A DNA stretch of 64,000 nt from Thermoleophilaceae bacterium (GCA_030446485.1 JAUJNF010000006.1:24956-88955); one strand, 5' to 3'; positions 51,521-60,988 are shown, counted from the stretch's first letter. A program made the numbers and translations. Notes: generated by a model from the letters alone, not told the origin.

Positions 51521-53694
51521 GCTGCGCTCCTCCTCGCCGCCACCGCGGCCTGTCCGTAGCTGATCCCGCCGTCGTTCGGAGGCACGTGGCGGTGGGTGAG
51601 CACCCGGAACCCGAGCCGCTCCAGCCGCCGCCGCACCGAGCCGAGCAGCCGCAAATTCTGGAAGCTTCCCCCGGAGAGTACGACGGTGCCCGGCCCGCCC
51701 GCGCCGGCACAGGCCTCGGCGGCGATCGCGGCCACGCCCTCGTGGAAGGCCGCGGCGATCTGGGCGCGCGGCCGCCCGGCGGCCAGGTCGTCGTGGGCCG
51801 CCGCCACCAGGTCGGCCCCGGCGATCACGCCGTCGCGCAGCCCGCACGGGTAGGGCTCGGCCGGCGCCTCGCCGGCCAGCTGTTCGAGCTCTATCGCGGC
51901 CTGGCCCTCGTAGGTAACGCGGTCGCGCACGCCGAGCAGCGCGGACACGGCGTCGAACAGGCGGCCCATCCCGGACGACAGCGGGGCGTTCACGCCGAGG
52001 CCCTGGCGCACGAGCGGCCAGCGCTCGTAGGGCACCGGCCGTCCCGCCCGCTCGAGGTGGGCGGCGGCGGTCCGCCAAGGCTCGCGGATCGCCGCCTCGC
52101 CGCCGGGAAGGGGCACCGGCTCGAGGTGGGCCACGCGCTCGAAGCCCTCGAGGTCGCAGCGCAGCAGCTCGCCGCCCCAGATCGTGCCGTCGGTGCCCTG
52201 GCCCGTGCCGTCGAACACGAGCGCCAGCGCCGGACCCTCTTCGCCGTGCTCGGCCAGGCAGGCGGCCGCGTGCGCGTGGTGGTGCTGCACCTCGACGAGC
52301 TCGGTCCCCTGCTCGCGCGCCCAGGTCGTGGACAGGTAGCCGGGATGGAGGTCGCAGGCCACCACCTCCGGCCGGACCCCCAGCATCTCGAGATAGAGGT
52401 CGAGGTCGATCCGGAAGGCGCGGTAGGCGGTCGCGTCGTGGAGGTCGCCGAGGTGCGGGGAGAGGAACGCCCGGGCGCCGCGGGCCACGCAGAACGTGTT
52501 CTTCAGCTCGGCTCCTGCGGCCACGATCGACCGCTCGGCGGGCACCGGTAGGGCCAGCGCCGCCGGGGCGTGGCCGCGCGACCGGCGAAGGGGAAACGCC
52601 GAGCGCACGACCGAGTCCTCGCAGCGGCGGTGGATCGGGCGGTCGTGGGCGAGGAACGCGTCGGCGATCGCCCCGAGGCGTTCTCGGGCCTCGGCGTCGT
52701 CGTAGGCGATCGGCTCGTCGGAGCGGTTGCCGCTCGTCATCACGAGCGGTCCGCCGAAGTCGGCCGCGAGCAGGTGGTGGAGCGGCGTATAGGGCAGCAT
52801 CACCCCGAGCCAGTCACCACCGGGTGCCACCGCCCGCGCCACCCGCGCCGCCGCGCGCCGCCTCACCAGCACGATCGGCCGCTCGGGGGAGCGGAGCAGC
52901 GCCTCCTCGGCGGGGTCGACCGCCGCGACGGCCGCCGGGTCGGCCGCCATGACCGCGAACGGCTTCTCCTCGCGATGCTTGCGGGCCCTCAGCCGGGACA
53001 CCGCGGCCTCGCTCGCCGCATCGCAGGCGAGGTGGTAGCCGCCCAGGCCCTTCACGGCGACGATGGCGCCGCCGCGGAGGAGCGCGACCGCATCCTCGAG
53101 CGGCATGGACAGCCGCGGGCCGCAGGCCGGGCAGGCGATCGGCTCCGCGTGGAAGCGGCGGTCGCCGGGATCCTCGTACTCGCGCCGGCAGTCCGCGCAC
53201 ATCGGGAATCCGGCCATGGTGGTGTTGGCCCGGTCGTAGGGCACCGCGCGCACGATCGTGAGGCGCGGGCCGCAGCGCGTGCAGTTCAGGAACGGGTATC
53301 GGTGGCGCCGGTCGGCCGGGTCGAAGAGCTCGCGCAGGCAGTCGTCGCAGGTCGCGAGGTCGGGCGGGATCGCCGCCGTCCGGTCGCCGGCGCCGGCTCG
53401 GCTGGGGGCGATCGCGAAGCCGCGCTCGCCGGTCGGCGGCACGGCACGCGCGACCACCGACTCCACCCGCGCGTGCGAGGGCGCCTCGCGGCTCAGGTCG
53501 CCGAGGAACCGGTCGAGCGCCTGCGGCTGGCCCTCGGCCTCGATGACCACGCCGCGGGCGTCGTTGAGGACGAACCCGTCGAGCCGATGGCGCTGCGCCA
53601 GCGTGTACACGAACGGACGGAAGCCCACGCCCTGCACCCGACCCAGCACCTCGCACCGGCGGCGCTCGAGCGTGGGCGGCGCCGCTACGGCCAC
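51511..53694 (-). CDS. hypF: Carbamoyltransferase HypF
   Basis: Acylphosphatase VLGRVQGVGFRPFVYTLA, zinc fingers CDDCLRELFDP...CTRCGPR, YrdC-like and carbamoyltransferase domains (HHHAHAAACLAEHG). Confidence 0.95.
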   Translation of the reverse strand: MAVAAPPTLERRRCEVLGRVQGVGFRPFVYTLAQRHRLDGFVLNDARGVVIEAEGQPQALDRFLGDLSREAPSHARVESVVARAVPPTGERGFAIAPSRAGAGDRTAAIPPDLATCDDCLRELFDPADRRHRYPFLNCTRCGPRLTIVRAVPYDRANTTMAGFPMCADCRREYEDPGDRRFHAEPIACPACGPRLSMPLEDAVALLRGGAIVAVKGLGGYHLACDAASEAAVSRLRARKHREEKPFAVMAADPAAVAAVDPAEEALLRSPERPIVLVRRRAAARVARAVAPGGDWLGVMLPYTPLHHLLAADFGGPLVMTSGNRSDEPIAYDDAEARERLGAIADAFLAHDRPIHRRCEDSVVRSAFPLRRSRGHAPAALALPVPAERSIVAAGAELKNTFCVARGARAFLSPHLGDLHDATAYRAFRIDLDLYLEMLGVRPEVVACDLHPGYLSTTWAREQGTELVEVQHHHAHAAACLAEHGEEGPALALVFDGTGQGTDGTIWGGELLRCDLEGFERVAHLEPVPLPGGEAAIREPWRTAAAHLERAGRPVPYERWPLVRQGLGVNAPLSSGMGRLFDAVSALLGVRDRVTYEGQAAIELEQLAGEAPAEPYPCGLRDGVIAGADLVAAAHDDLAAGRPRAQIAAAFHEGVAAIAAEACAGAGGPGTVVLSGGSFQNLRLLGSVRRRLERLGFRVLTHRHVPPNDGGISYGQAAVAARRSAACA

Positions 53695-53696
53695 GG

Positions 53697-53951
53697 CTAG
53701 TGGGTAGGCGTCTTGGGCTTGGCCACCTCGTCGAGCGCGCCGGCCACCTGCTCGAGCGCTCCGTTGATGTCTCGCACGACCGGGCCGATCGGCTCGGTCT
53801 GCTTCTCGATCGCGCGTACGCCGAAGGTGACGAGCCCGAGGGTCTGCGAGATCTTGCGTAGGGTCGCGTTGATCACGATCAGGTAACCGGCCAAGACGAC
53901 CACGAGCAGCGCGACCTCGATCAGCGTGATGATGATCAGCACGGTGTTCAC
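53697..53951 (-). CDS. Small membrane protein (hydrogenase locus)
   Basis: 84 aa, N-terminal TM helix VLIIITLIEVALLVVVLAGYLIVI; 4-bp overlap with upstream gene. Confidence 0.65.
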   Translation of the reverse strand: MNTVLIIITLIEVALLVVVLAGYLIVINATLRKISQTLGLVTFGVRAIEKQTEPIGPVVRDINGALEQVAGALDEVAKPKTPTH

Positions 53952-54223
53952 ACCCGTTCTCCCTTCGCCGCGGCGCGGTGTAGCTCGACCTCTTCGAGGA
54001 GGTCGACTCCGCGCGCCTTGGTGGTTTGCAGAAGATGCGTGGCCTGTGTGTTCTGCGCCACGAACTGGCCGGCCGTCCACACGTCGTCCACCGACCGGTC
54101 GATGTCGCGCACGGTCCGCCGCAGCCACTCGAGCAGGAAGGCGACCACCAGCGCGACCACCAGCCCCACCGCGAGCGTGATCCACCACAGCGTCTGGTTG
54201 GTGGACATGGCGATCTCGATCAT
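53948..54223 (-). CDS. Small membrane protein (hydrogenase locus)
   Basis: 91 aa, TM helix plus charged helical tail; 4-bp overlaps on both sides. Confidence 0.65.
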   Translation of the reverse strand: MIEIAMSTNQTLWWITLAVGLVVALVVAFLLEWLRRTVRDIDRSVDDVWTAGQFVAQNTQATHLLQTTKARGVDLLEEVELHRAAAKGERV

Positions 54224-54495
54224 GGCTGCGGACCCCTCAGACGGGCGAGGTAGGCGCCCGCGAGCCCCGGCAACGCCCCACCGAGCTCCCTGGTGCGCAG
54301 CAGCTCGTCCACCCCGTCGACGCCGCGGGCTATGCCCAGGCCGGCCGTGAGGATGTCGCTCGCGTAGCGGCGTATCTCGAGCAGCGGGCGCACGAAGCCG
54401 TTGAAGAGCGCCACCACGATCCCCAGGACCACTACTCCCAGCAACAGGCCGATGATGGCGAGGATCGCGATCCCCGTGGAGACCGTGGCGATCAA
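54220..54495 (-). CDS. Small membrane protein (hydrogenase locus)
   Basis: TM helix ILAIIGLLLGVVVLGIVVALFNGFV; 4-bp overlaps on both sides; start inferred. Confidence 0.6.
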   Translation of the reverse strand: MIATVSTGIAILAIIGLLLGVVVLGIVVALFNGFVRPLLEIRRYASDILTAGLGIARGVDGVDELLRTRELGGALPGLAGAYLARLRGPQP

Positions 54496-54746
54496 GCGTC
54501 GCCTCCGCCCCGGGCGCGGGCGAGGCCGCGCGTGATCCGGATGACCACCAGGTTCAAGCCCGACACGTCGAACAGGGGCGTCGTGTTCTCGCGGGTTCCG
54601 GTCAGCGCCTCGGTGATCGCGTCGCCCTGACCGGAGATCTTGCGGCCGGTCATGATGGCCATGAGCAGCAGGCCGGCGGCGAGGAGGACCACCACCGCGC
54701 CGATGATCCATCCGACGTACCAGCCGGCGGAGATCGCGAGGACCAT
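54492..54746 (-). CDS. Small membrane protein (hydrogenase locus)
   Basis: 84 aa, TM helix WIIGAVVVLLAAGLLLMAIM. Confidence 0.65.
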   Translation of the reverse strand: MVLAISAGWYVGWIIGAVVVLLAAGLLLMAIMTGRKISGQGDAITEALTGTRENTTPLFDVSGLNLVVIRITRGLARARGGGDA

Positions 54747-54751
54747 CGGCC

Positions 54752-54949
54752 TCAGTGATCCGCCGCCGCGGGCGACTCGTCGCGGACGAGGCTCTGCGCG
54801 TAGCGCGCGAGCGTCTGGGAGTTCGTGAGGTCGACACCGTGCGCCTTCTGGGCGTGGGCGATGGCCTTCTCCAGCACCTCCTCGTCCGTCTCCCCGGTGA
54901 CCTTTGCGCCACAGGCGACGCCGCCGTGCTCACAACTGAAGCTCTTCAT
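54752..54949 (-). CDS. DUF1059 family small protein
   Basis: MKSFSCEHGGVACGAKVTGETDEEVLEKAIAHAQKAHGVDL. Confidence 0.8.
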   Translation of the reverse strand: MKSFSCEHGGVACGAKVTGETDEEVLEKAIAHAQKAHGVDLTNSQTLARYAQSLVRDESPAAADH

Positions 54950-54993
54950 CGCATCCCCTCCACCTCGAACTTCCCACCCGCCGCTGGGTGCGG

Positions 54994-55012
54994 TAGGTGT
55001 ACGGTACATCTA
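54994..55012. promoter_or_regulatory. Palindromic operator candidate 1: TAGGTGTACGGTACATCTA
   Basis: TGTAC-G-GTACA perfect palindrome extended to TAG...CTA, in the divergent hydrogenase promoter region. Confidence 0.75.
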
Positions 55013-55031
55013 TCCGCGCCGATGCGGCGAC

Positions 55032-55050
55032 TAGGTGTACCGTACATCTA
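55032..55050. promoter_or_regulatory. Palindromic operator candidate 2: TAGGTGTACCGTACATCTA
   Basis: Second copy 38 bp downstream, differing only at the central base. Confidence 0.75.
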
Positions 55051-55103
55051 TCGCCCTCTCAGGAGTGGGGCGCCGGCGCAAGACCACCCGGGGAGGGGAC
55101 GCG

Positions 55104-56540
55104 ATGGCCACCAGAACAGCCGCCAGAAGGGGGAAGGCCAACGGGGCGGGACCCGAGCCCACGCCGGCCGAGCGCCTGCTGGCCGCGCTGGGCCCCACCG
55201 GCGACCGCTACTTCGAGGACGCGAACCTCGGCGACTTCGGGCTCCCGGCGCGCGTCGACACCGAGACCTTCCTCGAGCCCCACGCCAAGGCGGGGCCCGC
55301 GAGCCGGCTCGGTCCCCTCGAGAAGGTGCACGCCTTCTGGTTCGCGGGCATGAGCTGCGACGGGTGCTCGGTGGCCGTCACCGGTGCGCAGGCTCCGTCG
55401 CTCGAGGATCTGCTCCTGGGCGCCCATCCCGGCCTTCCCCGCGTGGTGCTCCACCACCCGGTGATCAACCTCGAGTCGGGCCCGCACTACCTGCGGCCGC
55501 ACGAGCTCGCCCTGAAGGGTGAGCTCGACGCGCCCTACGTGATCATCCTCGAGGGCTCCAACACCGACGAGACGCACCCGATCGAGACCGGTGGCTACTG
55601 GGCCGGTGTGGGGGAGGAGCCGTGGGGTCCGGACGGCCAGATGCGCACGGTCACCACCGACGAGTGGATTGCCCGCCTGGCCCCCGGCGCCGCTGCGTCG
55701 CTCGCGATCGGCACCTGTGCCACCTGGGGCGGGATCCCCTCGGCGGCAGGCAACCCGACCGGGGCGATGAGCCTGATGGACTTCCTCGGCAAGGACTACC
55801 GCAGCGCGCTCGGCGTACCCGTGGTGAACGTCCCGGGCTGCCCGCCGATCGGCGACAACTTCAACGAGACGGTCGCCGCGATCCTCTACTTCCTGCAGGG
55901 CTTCGGGCCGCTGCCCGAGTTCGACGACCTGGGCCGGCCGGCGTGGCTGTTCGGGGAGACGGTCCATCGGCACTGCGTGCGCGGGGCGTACTACGAGGAG
56001 GGCAACTACGCGGAGGAGTTCGGTGACCCGGAGTGCCTCGTGGAGATCGGCTGCTGGGGCCCGGTCGTGAACTGCAACATCACCTCGCGCGGGGCGATCA
56101 ACTACCACGGTGGGTGCATGAACTCGGGCGGCGCGTGCATCGGTTGCACGATGCCCGGCTTCCCCGACAAGTTCACGCCCTTCCACAAGCGGCCACCCGG
56201 CTCGGCGGTCTCGACCGCGGCGTCACGCGTGCTGGGCAGCCTGATCACCCCACTGCGCCGGTACAGCAACGAGCACCTCGACCGTGAGGTGCGCTGGGAC
56301 CTCCACGGCGAGGTGCCGAGCGGCTGGGCCTCTGAGAAGACCGAACCGGGCTTCATCAGGGGCTACGGCCACAAGTTCTATGACCGCCTGCGCCGCTCCG
56401 GTGACGGGGGCAAGAGCAACGCCGAGACCTGGGGCAAGCAGACCGAGTGGACGCAGGAGCGGGATCCCGCCCGCGAGCTCGAGCTGCCCGGCGGCCCCGA
56501 GTCCACCACCACCGGAACCACCGGCCCGCGGGAGACCTGA
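55104..56540 (+). CDS. [NiFe]-hydrogenase small subunit, group 1h-like
   Basis: FWFAGMSCDGCSVAVTGA, AIGTCATWGGIPSA, VNVPGCPPIGDNF, CXXGC-rich FeS ligands; no obvious Tat signal. Confidence 0.92.
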   Translation: MATRTAARRGKANGAGPEPTPAERLLAALGPTGDRYFEDANLGDFGLPARVDTETFLEPHAKAGPASRLGPLEKVHAFWFAGMSCDGCSVAVTGAQAPSLEDLLLGAHPGLPRVVLHHPVINLESGPHYLRPHELALKGELDAPYVIILEGSNTDETHPIETGGYWAGVGEEPWGPDGQMRTVTTDEWIARLAPGAAASLAIGTCATWGGIPSAAGNPTGAMSLMDFLGKDYRSALGVPVVNVPGCPPIGDNFNETVAAILYFLQGFGPLPEFDDLGRPAWLFGETVHRHCVRGAYYEEGNYAEEFGDPECLVEIGCWGPVVNCNITSRGAINYHGGCMNSGGACIGCTMPGFPDKFTPFHKRPPGSAVSTAASRVLGSLITPLRRYSNEHLDREVRWDLHGEVPSGWASEKTEPGFIRGYGHKFYDRLRRSGDGGKSNAETWGKQTEWTQERDPARELELPGGPESTTTGTTGPRET

Positions 56541-56541
56541 C

Positions 56542-58443
56542 ATGTGCTTCAAGAACCTGCCCATCGAGTTCGACGAGGGGGGGGTCGCGACCCTCAGGGG
56601 CGGCATTCCCGACCCGTACTCGGTGACCGTCACCAAGCCCGACGTGGGCAAGACGGACGCCGACCGCGAGGCCGAGATCAAGGAGCTGGTGGCCCGCAAC
56701 GGGCACATCAAGGACCTCAACATGGACCCGGTCACCCGCATCGCCGGCGCCATGGCGGTGAACGTGACCGCCGACCTCCAGGGGGGCCGTTACCTCGACT
56801 CGCGCTCGCAGGCCACGCTCTTCCGCGGGTACGAGGTGATCCTGATGGGCCGCGATCCCCGTGACGCGAGCTACGTGGCGTCACGCGCCTGCGGGGTGTG
56901 TGGTGGGGTTCACTCGCACGCGTCCGCCTACGCCGTCGAGATGGCGATGGGCATTGCGCCGCCACCGCTCGGCACCGCGATCCGCAACATGGGCGAGGCG
57001 GCCGAGATGGGCTACGACAACCCGCTCCATCTCTACCTCCTGGCCGGGCCCGACTACTCGGAAGCCGTGATCAAGGCGGTGAACCCCGAGCTCTGGCCCA
57101 AGGCGCAGGCCTGGCGGTGCCCGGGCGAGAAGCACCACGGCTTCAGGACGATGGCCGACCTCATGACCGCGCTCAACCCGCTGACGGGGTCGCTCTACCG
57201 CGAGGGGCTCGACTTCACCCGCCTGTCGCGCGAGATGTGCGTGCTTCTCTGGGGCAAGTACCCGCACCCCCAGACGGTGGTGCCGGGCGGGATGTCGAGC
57301 ACCATCACCCTTCAGAGCCTGAACGAGTACCACTCGAAGCTCGGCCGCATCTTCGACTACGCGCAGCGGCTGATGGCCGTGTGGGACGACATCCCGGAGT
57401 TCTTCTACGAGGCCGACGAGCGCTACAAGCAGGTCGGGTCACGGGCGATGAACTTCGTCGATCCCGGCTACTGGGACCAGCCCGATGCCTACGACGCGCG
57501 CTACGAGACGTGCGACGACTGGGGCGAGAAGCGCTGGTCCACGCCGGGCGCCATCATCGACGGCGAGCTCGTGACCACGCGGCTCACCGACCTGAACATG
57601 GGCTGGGAGGAGTTCGTCGAGCACTCCTACTACGACGAGTGGAGCGGCGACCGCTATCCGACGGACCCCAACGGCAACCCGCTGAGCCCGTACCACTCGT
57701 GGAACAAGCGGACGCTCCCCAAGCCCCAGGAGAAGAACTGGAAGGACAAGTACACCTGGGCCACGGCGCCGAGGTGGGATCGCAAGGTGGTCGAGGCCGG
57801 CGCCTACGTCAGGCTGTTCACCACCGCCATGGCCCAGAAGCAGCCGGCGAACGACTTCATCGAGGCCACGGGCCACGGCCTGCGGATGAGGATCCCCAAG
57901 GGCAACAGCCCGGAGACCGAGGTCGAGTGGCGCGTCCCCGAGACCTGGAACGCCTTCGAGCGCAATCGCGGGCGGGCGTACCACTACGTGTTCTCGCAGC
58001 TCGTAGGGATGGCGAACCTGCTGGAGGCCTACCGGCTGTTCGCCAAGGGCGACACCAAGGTGGCCGCCGTCGCACCGGGAGACCTCGACAAGCACATGCC
58101 GAAGGAGGAGACGCGCGGGGTCGGGTTCTGGGGCGCCGGCCGCGGGTGGCTCACCCACCACCTGAGCATGGAGAAGGGCAAGCTCACCAACTACCAGATC
58201 TGCACGCCGTCCACGATCAACGCCTCCCCCCGCGATCCGTGGGACCAGCCGGGCCCGTACGAGGAGGCGGTGATGAACACGCCGATCATCGAGGACGTCT
58301 CCGACCCGTCCAAGTTCACGTCGATCGACATGCTCCGGACCATTCGCAGCTTCGATCCCTGCATGCCGTGCACGACGCACGTGCACACGGGCGCCGGCAC
58401 GGTCGTGCGCGAGGTGAACACCTGCTCCTGCGGAGTCGACTGA
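56542..58443 (+). CDS. [NiFe]-hydrogenase large subunit, group 1h-like
   Basis: Ni ligands: RACGVCGGVHSHA (L1) and SFDPCMPCTTHVHTG (L2) plus short C-terminal extension. Confidence 0.95.
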   Translation: MCFKNLPIEFDEGGVATLRGGIPDPYSVTVTKPDVGKTDADREAEIKELVARNGHIKDLNMDPVTRIAGAMAVNVTADLQGGRYLDSRSQATLFRGYEVILMGRDPRDASYVASRACGVCGGVHSHASAYAVEMAMGIAPPPLGTAIRNMGEAAEMGYDNPLHLYLLAGPDYSEAVIKAVNPELWPKAQAWRCPGEKHHGFRTMADLMTALNPLTGSLYREGLDFTRLSREMCVLLWGKYPHPQTVVPGGMSSTITLQSLNEYHSKLGRIFDYAQRLMAVWDDIPEFFYEADERYKQVGSRAMNFVDPGYWDQPDAYDARYETCDDWGEKRWSTPGAIIDGELVTTRLTDLNMGWEEFVEHSYYDEWSGDRYPTDPNGNPLSPYHSWNKRTLPKPQEKNWKDKYTWATAPRWDRKVVEAGAYVRLFTTAMAQKQPANDFIEATGHGLRMRIPKGNSPETEVEWRVPETWNAFERNRGRAYHYVFSQLVGMANLLEAYRLFAKGDTKVAAVAPGDLDKHMPKEETRGVGFWGAGRGWLTHHLSMEKGKLTNYQICTPSTINASPRDPWDQPGPYEEAVMNTPIIEDVSDPSKFTSIDMLRTIRSFDPCMPCTTHVHTGAGTVVREVNTCSCGVD

Positions 58444-58462
58444 CCGCACCGGCGTCCGGACG

Positions 58463-58975
58463 GTGACGGTCCTCGTCGGCGGGGTCGGCGAGCTCTACCA
58501 GGGCGACCTCGACCTCGGTCGCGTCGCGGTCGAGCGGCTGTCGGGCGAGGACCTGGGCGACGGCGTCATCGTCGAGGACTTCTTCTACGGTGCCGTGGCC
58601 GTGGCCCAGCGGCTCGAGGAGCTTCGTCCCGACGGCCTCGTGCTGGTGGCCGGCGTGGAGCGCGGCCACGCACCGGGCACGGTCACGCGCCGGTCGATGG
58701 GAGAGACCCACGTGTCGACGGACGACTTCCAGGGTGCCGTCGTCGACGCCGTTACGGGCTACGTGACCGTCGACCTGGTACTCCGGGTGGCGGCCGGCCT
58801 CCAGGCGCTGCCGCAGCAAACGGTGGCGATCGAGGTCGAGCCCGCCAGCAAGGAGCCCTCGGAGCACCTCTCGCCTGCGGCCGAGGCCGGCCTCGAAGAG
58901 GCGCTCGCGCTCGTCAGGACGGAGGTTCGCGGGCTGGGGGCGGGCCCACGTCCAGCACCAGGGGCTGGCCCTTAG
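58463..58975 (+). CDS. M52 hydrogenase-protease-like protein with divergent active-site residues
   Basis: LVGGVGELYQGDLDLGRVAVERL...LVLVAGVERGHAPGTV resembles HyaD/HupD but lacks the GN...GDD motif. Confidence 0.65.
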   Translation: MTVLVGGVGELYQGDLDLGRVAVERLSGEDLGDGVIVEDFFYGAVAVAQRLEELRPDGLVLVAGVERGHAPGTVTRRSMGETHVSTDDFQGAVVDAVTGYVTVDLVLRVAAGLQALPQQTVAIEVEPASKEPSEHLSPAAEAGLEEALALVRTEVRGLGAGPRPAPGAGP

Positions 58976-59720
58976 GCGCCGGAGACGCCGCGGGCTCGTT
59001 GCTGCGGGGGTCGGGCTCCTCGAGCAGTCCCAGGTTCTGGGGCCGCACCGCCACGCGGCTGCCCCGGGCCGTCTCGAGCACCAGCGCGCCGTCCTTAAGC
59101 GCCACCGCGGCGGTCCCGGTGACCTCCGGGCCCCCCGGGCCGAGCGGGATCATGCGTGCCCGTACCTCTCTACCGAGCGTGTCGCAGCGCCGGGCGTAAA
59201 CGGCGACGGTGGCGGCCGAGGGAGCGCGGTACCGGGCCTCGATCGCCTCGACCACCCGCGCCAACAGGGGCGCTCTGGGCGGCAGGGCGTCCACCACCAA
59301 CACGTTCACCACCGCCCAGCTGACGCTCTGCGGTCCCAGCTCGGTGGTCACCCCGACCGCCGCGGCACGAACGCCCCCCACACGCACCTCGTCGGGCCAT
59401 TCGATCGTCGCCTCGTCGCCGAGGGCGTCGGCGATCCCCGAAACGGCCACGGTGTACACCCAGCCCTCCCGTTCCGCCGCGATGTGGGGCCGCAGGATCA
59501 GCGAGAAGCAGAGTCCCTCGCCCTGGCGCACCTTCCACTCGAGGCCGGCGCGCCCGCGCGGCGAGGCCTGGTAGTCGGCCACCACCACGGCGCCCTCGGG
59601 GCCGCCGGACCGCGCCCACCCGAGCGCATCGGCCTCGGTCGAGAGCAGCGCGGGATACGTCCTGATGGCGCGCCCGGGCATCGCCTCCGCCAGCGCCCGC
59701 TCGGAGAGATCGCCGCTCAT
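58914..59720 (-). CDS. Biotin/lipoate-ligase-like (BPL fold) protein with degenerate motifs
   Basis: VVVADYQASPRGRAGLEWKVRQGEGLCFSLILRP and IEWPDEVRVGGVRAAAVGVTTELGPQSVSWAVVNVLV align with BirA GRGRxGRxW and KWPNDxxxxxxKxxGxLxE...GIGxNV. Confidence 0.65.
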   Translation of the reverse strand: MSGDLSERALAEAMPGRAIRTYPALLSTEADALGWARSGGPEGAVVVADYQASPRGRAGLEWKVRQGEGLCFSLILRPHIAAEREGWVYTVAVSGIADALGDEATIEWPDEVRVGGVRAAAVGVTTELGPQSVSWAVVNVLVVDALPPRAPLLARVVEAIEARYRAPSAATVAVYARRCDTLGREVRARMIPLGPGGPEVTGTAAVALKDGALVLETARGSRVAVRPQNLGLLEEPDPRSNEPAASPAPKGQPLVLDVGPPPAREPPS

Positions 59721-60979
59721 TCCCACGTGGGGTCCTGACCGAGCTCGGCGGCGATGCGGTTGAAGCTGTCTCGCAGCCGCGTCCACTGCGGCACGTGGAA
59801 GCGTGCCATCGAGCGCGACACGTCGGAGCGGAACCGCTCGGCCGCCTCGGAGGGACGATCGACGAGCGCGGCCAGCGCCGTGTGGATCATGCGTTCCGCG
59901 CTTGCGGGCGGCAGCTCGAGCAGGGCGCCGAGCCACAGCTCGGCGAGGTCGGGGCCGCTGTGGCGCCGTGCGGCCTGCCCGTCGATCCACGCCGCGGCCT
60001 CGGCAGCCTGCACGGGAGGGTCGGAGTCGACCCAGCGGGCCATCTCCTCGCGGAACACCTCGGGCCAGCGATCGCGGGCTTCGTCGTCCAGCAGCAGGAG
60101 CACGTCGCCCGGATCGTCGCCGAGCCGGTCGAGCACGCCGGCGGCCTGTGTCCGCACGGCCTCGGCGACTCCGGGAACGCCCAGCGCCTGACGCGCCGCC
60201 ACGCGCGCGCGCAGCTCGTCACCGGCCTGTTCGTGGGCGAGCGCCATGTTGGCCCGCGCCATGGCGTAGCCCTCGGGCCGGAGGCGCCTCGGGTGGCCGC
60301 CGAGCGCGATCTCAAAGGCCTCCACTGCCTGCGCCGGGCGGCCGGCGGCGAGGTGCACGAGCCCGCGCGCGTTGGCGGCCATCGCCAGCCCGGGGGAGTC
60401 GCCGGCGCGATCGGCGAGCGCGATGGCCTGCGCCAGGGTTCTCTCCGCGTAGTCGAGGTCGCCGGTCGCGAAGAAGGTCACGCCGAGCTCGCGGGCGGCG
60501 GCCGCGGCTTGGCCCGCCGCCTCGCGGCCCTCGAGCAGCTTCCCCGCTCGTCGGAACGACTCGATGGCCGGCCGGCCCTGACCGAGGTCACGCTGCACCA
60601 GGCCGAGGTTGAAGACGGCGGCGCCCTCCTCGGCCGCAAGTCCGGCTCCCTGGAACCCCGCCACGGCCGACGTGAACGCGTCGTGGGCCGCGCCGAGCTG
60701 CCCGGAGGCCCGGAGCGCCGCACCCAGCGCGTTCACGGCCTTGGCGTGCTCGACGGGCAGGCGGTCGGGACCGAAGAGCTCGGCGGCCACGCGCAGCGAT
60801 TCGGCCGCGTCGTCGAACCGGCCGGCATTGGTGAGCGCCACGCCGAGGTGGAAGCGGGCGGTGGCGTGCTGTATCGGGAAGCGATCGGGCGGATGACGCC
60901 GCAGCCGGTGCTGCAGCTCATCGATCACGGCGTCCGTGTCGTGGGTCCGGCTCGGCGAGAACGCGCCCTGAGGACTCAC
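59717..60979 (-). CDS. TPR-repeat protein (hydrogenase locus)
   Basis: Repeats such as ARFHLGVALTNAGRFDDAAESLRVAAELF; 4-bp overlap with downstream gene. Confidence 0.8.
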   Translation of the reverse strand: MSPQGAFSPSRTHDTDAVIDELQHRLRRHPPDRFPIQHATARFHLGVALTNAGRFDDAAESLRVAAELFGPDRLPVEHAKAVNALGAALRASGQLGAAHDAFTSAVAGFQGAGLAAEEGAAVFNLGLVQRDLGQGRPAIESFRRAGKLLEGREAAGQAAAAARELGVTFFATGDLDYAERTLAQAIALADRAGDSPGLAMAANARGLVHLAAGRPAQAVEAFEIALGGHPRRLRPEGYAMARANMALAHEQAGDELRARVAARQALGVPGVAEAVRTQAAGVLDRLGDDPGDVLLLLDDEARDRWPEVFREEMARWVDSDPPVQAAEAAAWIDGQAARRHSGPDLAELWLGALLELPPASAERMIHTALAALVDRPSEAAERFRSDVSRSMARFHVPQWTRLRDSFNRIAAELGQDPTWE

Positions 60980-60988
60980 CAGCGGTGG

